DNA of 9,509 nucleotides from Microcaldota archaeon (lineage in GTDB: Archaea; Micrarchaeota; Micrarchaeia; Micrarchaeales; Micrarchaeaceae): positions 1 through 9,509 of the forward strand of contig JASHUQ010000041.1 of assembly GCA_030039935.1 (NCBI GenBank), given 5' to 3'. The first letter of the stretch is position 1. The number at the start of each line of letters is the position of its first letter. This document shows positions 5,105 to 9,509 of this stretch, piece by piece. The notes below the pieces were generated by a model that worked only from the letters and a program-made list of their open reading frames with translations, ran no database searches and was not told the DNA's origin. A program made the position numbers and the translations under genes.

Positions 5105-6796
5105 TCAGTTCGTCATTACCATTGTCTGCCTGTTCTTAGGAATCTCATCTAGCCCCCATCTCTTTACCTTTTCTATGTCTACCCTCTTTTTCTTGCATAT
5201 GCTTTCAACAAGCTTCATCATTCCCCATCCTCCAGAGTAGATTATTCCTGCAGTTCCGTATCTTACAAGCGCGTTTCCTCTCGCGTCCCTTTTTGCATCC
5301 CTCATTGCCATCTTTGCCAAATGCCTGTAGCTTGCATAGTATACAGCAAGCTGTGCCTCATTGAGTGTTATACTAGAAAACTCCCTGCTTTTTATTAATC
5401 CTAGAGGAACGTTCTGCATTGGAGTTGCTGTGAATTCAAATGGCCTGCCTGTTCCTTCTATAAATGAATTGCTCATCTGGTTTATCAGCGCAACTGTATC
5501 CCAGTTGTCCTCATCTGTCTCTACCATTTGTCCTACCTGAACTGTAAACGCAGGCCTCCAGTAATATTTGTTGAAATTATGTGTGCCCTGCCACACAATT
5601 TCTTTCCATGTTCCATCTACCCCTATTTTCAATGGAAGTGTCTTGTTTGGCATGTGCTTGTGTGCAAGCTTGTCGCTCCCAGTCTCAACTCCAACCTGCA
5701 CTCCAATCCAGTTTGAGGGCCCTGCCTTTATTATTGCTGACAATTTCTGAATAAGTTCTGGATACGCTGCTGGAATAGATATCCTTCCATGGGTTGGGTT
5801 TGTTGATTTTACTCCATCAATAGCCATAATCGCCCTTGCAACCTCTATAAGTGCATCCTGGTTTGGCTCGAACTTTGCGTTAAGATGCTTGTATGCAAAG
5901 AATTCATCAGTTTGCATCCACACATTTGAATAACCCCCATTTATATTTATCTTCGCCTCTTCCACTATTCTTTCTACAGGGTAGTATCTCATTGGCCTCA
6001 GCGTTACTTCGCAGAAATCGCATCCTATACCGCATCCTCTCATTATCTCTGTAAGTCCCATCATTGCAGGCCTCATTATTGCTGGAAGTTCATCCAGCGT
6101 TGGCGCACCTTTTGATAGTCCGGGTTTCCTTGTAAGGAATTTTTGATTATCTGTATAACTTCTATGAAACTGCATGTCATATGTCATGTATCCTCTGTGG
6201 AACTGGTTCTCATCTACTATTCCAGAATTGAGCTGTTCAAATACCTGTTTTATTATGTCATCGCATTCTCCCTGCACTGCAAAGTCTATCCCCTCTTGTT
6301 CAAGAGCTGCTGGCTCTATTGTGAACTCCCACACTCCTGGCCCTCCAACAATCAGCTTTGCCTTCTTTCCGGCCCTTGCCCTATTGAGCCTTTTTATAAG
6401 GTTCTCCCACTCAACCCTTACCCATGGCTTGTGGTTAGATCCAAACAATACATTGTAAGACATTGTCAATGGGCCGAATCCCAATGGATCCATTGTAGAT
6501 ACAGCTATTATCTCTGTATCATTTGTTATGAAATTCTCTAGATACTTGTGATGCGGGACTGCTATGTCCTCTTTTCTCACTCCAGATCTTATAAGCGCTG
6601 CCTCTATCTTTCTTATAGAATATGCTGCAAACCTTGCCTCAAGATTAGGAAGAGGCGGAGCCTGCGACCCCTTTAGAAAGTTGTAAACAGAGCCTGGAAC
6701 CTTTTCTGATGGTGCACATGGAAGAAATGTCAAAAGCGGAAAGTTCCTATAATGGCTTACGAGCGTTGAATCTGATATTAACACATATTTTGCCAA
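5105..6796 (-). CDS. Radical SAM protein with B12-binding-like N-terminal region
   Basis: 563 residues. The iron-sulfur motif is C255-GIG-C259-DF-C262 in the context MRGCGIGCDFC, a CxxxCxxC that binds the [4Fe-4S] cluster cleaving S-adenosylmethionine. The first 240 residues look like the alpha/beta cobalamin-binding domain of the COG1032 family (IIAVSTMDPLGFGPLT, then AKLIVGGPGVWEF and IDFAVQGECDD). The barrel follows to about residue 450 (NVWMQTDEFF, IGVQVGVETGSDK). The substrate cannot be told. The start is a TTG at 6796, chosen because AGGGTGA ends four bases before it and no ATG is nearby; a T/A-rich promoter lies at about 6863-6880. The gap of 115 bases to PadR and this separate promoter argue against a shared transcript. 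It is complete, with ordinary chromosomal composition. Confidence 0.9.
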   Translation of the reverse strand: MAKYVLISDSTLVSHYRNFPLLTFLPCAPSEKVPGSVYNFLKGSQAPPLPNLEARFAAYSIRKIEAALIRSGVRKEDIAVPHHKYLENFITNDTEIIAVSTMDPLGFGPLTMSYNVLFGSNHKPWVRVEWENLIKRLNRARAGKKAKLIVGGPGVWEFTIEPAALEQEGIDFAVQGECDDIIKQVFEQLNSGIVDENQFHRGYMTYDMQFHRSYTDNQKFLTRKPGLSKGAPTLDELPAIMRPAMMGLTEIMRGCGIGCDFCEVTLRPMRYYPVERIVEEAKININGGYSNVWMQTDEFFAYKHLNAKFEPNQDALIEVARAIMAIDGVKSTNPTHGRISIPAAYPELIQKLSAIIKAGPSNWIGVQVGVETGSDKLAHKHMPNKTLPLKIGVDGTWKEIVWQGTHNFNKYYWRPAFTVQVGQMVETDEDNWDTVALINQMSNSFIEGTGRPFEFTATPMQNVPLGLIKSREFSSITLNEAQLAVYYASYRHLAKMAMRDAKRDARGNALVRYGTAGIIYSGGWGMMKLVESICKKKRVDIEKVKRWGLDEIPKNRQTMVMTN

Positions 6797-6800
6797 TTAT

Positions 6801-6806
6801 TCACCC
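6801..6806 (-). promoter_or_regulatory. Ribosome binding site fixing the TTG start at 6796
   Basis: The minus strand reads GGGTGA followed by ATAA and TTG. The near-perfect archaeal Shine-Dalgarno at this distance decides the start of the radical SAM gene. Confidence 0.7.
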
Positions 6807-6911
6807 TATAATTTTTCCTTCCCTAAACTAATGTTCGAATTAATCTGTAATGTAATAATTTGCTATTAAGCTTTAAAAAGGTTTTTCTATTACAATCTTA
6901 TCGGAACTTTC

Positions 6912-7235
6912 CTATTTATTATGTGAAACCTCTCTTTCTGCAAATACATCGCCGAATGACCTGCAAAAGTATCTTATCGCATTGTCCAATGAATCTCTTC
7001 CATTGCTTGTAAGCGAATATGTTATTATCTTGCCCTCTTTTGACCCTCCTTTTATAAGGCCGTTCTCCTTTAACTCCTTTAATGCAGGGTATAGAGTGCC
7101 TGCCTTAGGCTTTTCCCCCCTTCTTTTCTCTATTTCCTGCGCTATCTCTTCTCCGTGCATGCTCTTCTTTGAAAGAAGCCAGAGTATCTGGAATGAGAGC
7201 ATTCCCCTCATGTCGCATCCGTATTTATAGCGCAT
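6912..7235 (-). CDS. PadR-family transcriptional regulator
   Basis: 107 residues, the size of the short PadR subfamily. A winged helix is clear: ILWLLSKKSMHGEEIAQEIE (helices 1-2), then GTLYPALKELKENGLIKGGS, the PadR recognition helix and wing entry, then ITYSLTSNGRDSLDNAIRYF, the wing strand and dimer helix. PadR proteins bind palindromes as dimers and often repress themselves and a neighbour in response to a small molecule. The ATG at 7235 has a TATA box at about 7262-7274 and a GATAA palindrome between, suggesting self-regulation. It lies between the radical SAM gene and the molybdopterin oxidoreductase on the same strand, but has its own promoter. Confidence 0.92.
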   Translation of the reverse strand: MRYKYGCDMRGMLSFQILWLLSKKSMHGEEIAQEIEKRRGEKPKAGTLYPALKELKENGLIKGGSKEGKIITYSLTSNGRDSLDNAIRYFCRSFGDVFAEREVSHNK

Positions 7236-7236
7236 T

Positions 7237-7257
7237 TTATCTTATCATATAGGATAA
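7237..7257. promoter_or_regulatory. Operator candidate at the PadR start: TTATC repeats facing GATAA
   Basis: TTATC occurs twice in tandem (7237-7241, 7242-7246) and is met by its complement GATAA at 7253-7257 after six bases. The site lies directly between the TATA box and the PadR ATG, where autorepression would act. Confidence 0.45.
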
Positions 7258-7289
7258 CCGATATATTTAAGTATTACTAAGAATTCGTT

Positions 7290-7901
7290 TTATTCATCAT
7301 CTTTCTTGTCTGGATGCTTCCAGAACTGCAGCTTGTTTACAAAGTTTATTCCCTCCCAGTATCTTTCCTCTTTCCAGTAATCCCCTCGCATGTTGTACCC
7401 CCTCTGTTCCCAGAAACCAGGCCTGTCTGTCTTCATCACCTCTATTCCATCGAGCCATTTTGTGCTCTTCCAGAAATACAATGTTGGAATGCACGCCCTC
7501 ACCGGCCCTCCGTGCTTTGGCTCCAGCGGCTTTCCATTCCAGTTGAATGCAACCATGCAGTTGTCATCTATGTAAGACATGGGAACATTCGCAGAATAGC
7601 CTACATATGATGATGTTAGCATAAGGAAATCTCCCTTTGGCACTGCAAGATTCAAAAGGTCTTTAACCAGAATGCCCTCCCATTCGTCTCCCAGTTTCGA
7701 CCAATGCGTTACGCAATGGTAATCTAGCACTCTCTTCACTTTTGGCATTTTCATTAACTGGCTCCATGGCAGTGTAACCTCCTTTTCCACCTCTCCAGTT
7801 ATTGAAAGCTTGTATGTACTTGTATCTACATCTGGTGTGTCTGTTGCGCTTAGTACAGGCCATATCTTTGTGACTATCTGGCCAGGAGGGACTTTTCCCA
7901 T
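7290..7901 (-). CDS. Molybdopterin-dependent oxidoreductase, sulfite oxidase/MsrP fold
   Basis: 203 residues covering just the molybdopterin-binding domain of the sulfite oxidase family. Cys63 in LDYHCVTHWS is the expected thiolate ligand of molybdenum. HGGPVRACIPTLYFWKSTKW (130-149) is the second family signature (HGGPhR...WKSxKWL), contacting the cofactor. There is no Tat signal, no heme domain and no dimerisation domain, so it should act in the cytoplasm with an unknown electron partner. The substrate could be sulfite, a sulfoxide or another oxo compound. The ATG at 7901 follows a TATA box at 7931-7940 with a predicted leader of about 8 bases. It lies 40 bases after the MinD/ParA gene, but the promoter in that gap makes it separately expressed. 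Confidence 0.9.
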   Translation of the reverse strand: MGKVPPGQIVTKIWPVLSATDTPDVDTSTYKLSITGEVEKEVTLPWSQLMKMPKVKRVLDYHCVTHWSKLGDEWEGILVKDLLNLAVPKGDFLMLTSSYVGYSANVPMSYIDDNCMVAFNWNGKPLEPKHGGPVRACIPTLYFWKSTKWLDGIEVMKTDRPGFWEQRGYNMRGDYWKEERYWEGINFVNKLQFWKHPDKKDDE

Positions 7902-7930
7902 ATAACCATCGAATAGATTACTAGGACTAG

Positions 7931-7940
7931 ATATTTATTT
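7931..7940 (-). promoter_or_regulatory. TATA box for the molybdopterin oxidoreductase
   Basis: The minus strand reads AAATAAATAT just past the stop of the upstream gene, centred about 34 bases before the ATG at 7901. A small palindrome CTAG-ga-CTAG (7921-7930) sits immediately downstream of it. Confidence 0.5.
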
Positions 7941-7941
7941 A

Positions 7942-8721
7942 CTACATTCCAAAAAGCCTTCTTATCCTTCTACCAAAGCCCGGCTTGTTCTTCTGCTCCG
8001 CCTCTGGTGTCCCGAGCCTTAGCTGGTATGCCCTGGAAAGCTGCTCAGCAGCAATCGAGAACTTTGAATTCTGGTTTAGAAGATATGCCGGGACGTGCTT
8101 TGAAAGGCTTTGCTTTATTATTGGATCTTCAGGAAGTGCTGCGTATGCCACATCTCCATAAACCTTTTCTATATCATTCTGGGTCATTTCAAAAGAATCT
8201 CCGGCAACCCTGTTTATCACCAACCTATGCCTTATATGGTATTTCTCGTAGACCATTGCAAGGTTAGAATTCCCTTTTGCAGAGGCGATGTCCGGCAAAG
8301 TTACTATGATTGCCTCGTTGAAAAACCTCGCCTCAAGATCAGAGAAAGACCCTGGAGCGGTATCAACAATAACGACATCGTAATTCTCCTTTTTCACTTT
8401 CCTGTAGAATTCTGCTATTTTCTTTGGTGTTGGCTTGTATTGAGGAATTGCAAGAGTTCCAGGAATTATATTGAGCCCTATTGATCCATATGAGGAAAGC
8501 TCGTTTCCAAGCTCTACGCCGGATTCAACAACCTCCTTGTATCCTGTATCATAGCTTCCAAGTCCCAGGCACGCTGCCACAGTTGGATTTGACGTATCTG
8601 CGTCTATAAGAAGAACGTCGTAGTTCTTTGACTTTAAGATTACGGCAAGGTTAGTTGATATTACAGTTTTTCCCACTCCTCCCTTTTGCGATGAAACTCT
8701 GACAATGTATGAATCTCCCAT
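7942..8721 (-). CDS. MinD/ParA-family ATPase with C-terminal membrane-binding helix
   Basis: 259 residues. The deviant Walker A is KGGVGKT (13-19) with the signature first lysine. The A' motif LLIDAD (Asp40, Asp42) and Walker B VVIVDTAPG (Asp120) follow at usual spacing. The last 12 residues, GFGRRIRRLFGM, form a short basic amphipathic helix like the membrane-targeting tail of MinD, so this is more MinD-like than a plasmid ParA. No ParB or MinE-like partner gene is nearby, and a single chromosomal copy cannot be assigned to cell division, motility or cargo positioning. The ATG at 8721 is used. A 25-base palindrome with TATA-like content lies 30 bases upstream, in the space shared with the divergent membrane gene. 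Confidence 0.92.
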   Translation of the reverse strand: MGDSYIVRVSSQKGGVGKTVISTNLAVILKSKNYDVLLIDADTSNPTVAACLGLGSYDTGYKEVVESGVELGNELSSYGSIGLNIIPGTLAIPQYKPTPKKIAEFYRKVKKENYDVVIVDTAPGSFSDLEARFFNEAIIVTLPDIASAKGNSNLAMVYEKYHIRHRLVINRVAGDSFEMTQNDIEKVYGDVAYAALPEDPIIKQSLSKHVPAYLLNQNSKFSIAAEQLSRAYQLRLGTPEAEQKNKPGFGRRIRRLFGM

Positions 8722-8752
8722 TTGACCAATCTCTTTTGATATTCTTATTAAA

Positions 8753-8777
8753 GGCTTAAAATATATCGTTTTAAGCC
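8753..8777. promoter_or_regulatory. Perfect 9-bp inverted repeat in divergent intergenic region
   Basis: GGCTTAAAA (8753-8761) and TTTTAAGCC (8769-8777) flank TATATCG. It overlaps the likely TATA region of the MinD/ParA gene (minus) and lies about 20 bases upstream of the TATA box of the plus-strand gene, so it could control both. Confidence 0.5.
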
Positions 8778-8799
8778 CAGAATGTTCTCAAAGATAAAG

Positions 8800-8807
8800 T
8801 ATATAAA
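8800..8807 (+). promoter_or_regulatory. TATA box for the membrane gene at 8824
   Basis: TATATAAA, centred so that transcription would begin near 8830. That is later than the first ATG (8824) and favours a leaderless start at the second ATG (8830). Confidence 0.5.
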
Positions 8808-8823
8808 CTCTAAATTAGATTGA

Positions 8824-9509
8824 ATGGCGATGATGTTTCTAAGCGATTTTGCAAAGGCACTGAGAACCATAGCCCATCCAAGGAAGAATACAAAGGATTT
8901 CATGTACCTTGGGCAAGCATTCAGGTACTATTACAGAATGACAATAGTTCCAGCAATAATACTGATAGTAATAGGCCTTGTGTTTGAATACTATACTATC
9001 GGAGGGCTTGGCATAAGCTCTAGCACAGCGTACAATTATGGATTTACAGGATTCCTTGGCCTCTTTGCAATGGTAGTGATTGGCTTCTGGATACTCAATC
9101 CAATAAGGATTGTGGTATTCTCTGGAATTGTCCACATGTTCGGATCAAGGATATTCAAGTTTTTCGGCAACTCGTTTGAAAGAACCCTCTCAGCACAAAT
9201 TTACGCCATTTCCCCGGTATTAGTCCTAGCATGGTCCGCGCTTTTCAGCATTGCAGGCATATCTGTGCTTTATGCGGGTTCATCCACCTATAACAATAGC
9301 GCGATTGGAACAGCTTTGATCCTCGCTGTCGTTGGCTTTGCGATTGCTGTCATTGCCCAGGTATGGTCTTTCATAATCAGCATGATAGCATTGTCCAACC
9401 AGCAGGGCATAGGAAAGCTGAAGGCTTTTTCAGCAATGGCCTGTTCTGGTGTATTGGCTTTTGCGATAATACTAGCGGTAGGCATTCTTGCAAGCTCTTT
9501 TATGGGAAT
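8824..9509 (+). CDS. Yip1-like multi-span membrane protein, 3' end outside window
   Basis: The frame is open to the end of the window (228 codons, no stop). The product begins MAMMFLSDFAKALRTIAHPR, a short amphipathic cytoplasmic segment, followed by hydrophobic spans at about residues 40-57, 74-95, 127-150, 161-189 and 204-225. The layout (a leading amphipathic part, then five spans with Pro- and Gly-containing helices) resembles the Yip1 domain common in archaeal membrane proteins of unknown role. Start codons at 8824, 8830 and 8833 are all in frame; the TATA box position slightly favours 8830. It is divergent from the MinD/ParA gene across a palindrome, so the two may be co-regulated. Confidence 0.75.
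   Translation, partial: MAMMFLSDFAKALRTIAHPRKNTKDFMYLGQAFRYYYRMTIVPAIILIVIGLVFEYYTIGGLGISSSTAYNYGFTGFLGLFAMVVIGFWILNPIRIVVFSGIVHMFGSRIFKFFGNSFERTLSAQIYAISPVLVLAWSALFSIAGISVLYAGSSTYNNSAIGTALILAVVGFAIAVIAQVWSFIISMIALSNQQGIGKLKAFSAMACSGVLAFAIILAVGILASSFMG

Noticed and set aside
6143..6541. Plus-strand 132-codon frame (and overlapping 94-codon frame) opposite the radical SAM gene
   Set aside because: The minus strand encodes a well-conserved enzyme with its cluster motif close by. The Cys- and Trp-rich antisense product has no promoter.
8839..9135. Minus-strand 98-codon frame at the right end
   Set aside because: It lies opposite the clearly membrane-protein-coding plus frame, and its Tyr/His/Cys-rich composition is typical of an antisense shadow.
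1..9509. CRISPR array or rRNA
   Set aside because: No regularly spaced repeat of 24-40 bases and no rRNA-like stretch was seen on either strand.

Overview
The window looks archaeal. Minus- and plus-strand genes start a short distance behind A/T-rich TATA boxes, often with almost no leader. Ribosome sites, where visible, are of GGTGA or GAGGT type, TTG starts occur, and the one tRNA encodes no CCA. The gene content on the right (a radical SAM protein, a PadR regulator, a cytoplasmic molybdopterin oxidoreductase, a MinD/ParA ATPase and a Yip1-like membrane protein) would fit a small-genome archaeon such as a DPANN or Micrarchaeota-like lineage. That placement is a guess from style, not from a search.

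Right half (about 4981-9509): ordinary chromosome. A complete tRNA-Lys(UUU) gene lies on the minus strand. Beyond it are four minus-strand genes (radical SAM, PadR, molybdopterin oxidoreductase, MinD/ParA) and one plus-strand membrane gene that runs off the window. A perfect 9-bp inverted repeat separates the two divergent genes at the right.

Middle (1733-4992): an integrated element of about 3.25 kb sitting on the 3' end of tRNA-Lys. It is bounded by the 12-bp direct repeat CGGGTCTGGGGG, which is the tRNA acceptor 3' strand plus part of the T stem. The element appears to carry a tyrosine recombinase gene cut in two by integration. A 67-codon N-terminal piece with its own promoter lies at the left border. 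A long piece with all six catalytic residues lies at the right border and reads out of the tRNA. Joining the two repeats puts the pieces in the same frame and would rebuild a protein of about 364 residues. This is the arrangement of SSV-type (fusellovirus) integrases. The cargo is two six-span membrane proteins, two tiny two-span membrane proteins and a DnaJ-like zinc-finger protein. No replication protein was recognised.

Left part (1-1733): the 3' part of an ankyrin-repeat gene, then two further copies of a related att-like sequence (753-774 and 1047-1068). These separate two small minus-strand genes of unknown function. The first, at 796-981, is intact. The second is a 179-codon open frame with no ordinary start codon that looks frameshifted at its 5' end. 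The ladder of four related sites (753, 1047, 1733, 4981) suggests repeated, stacked integration at the same tRNA end.
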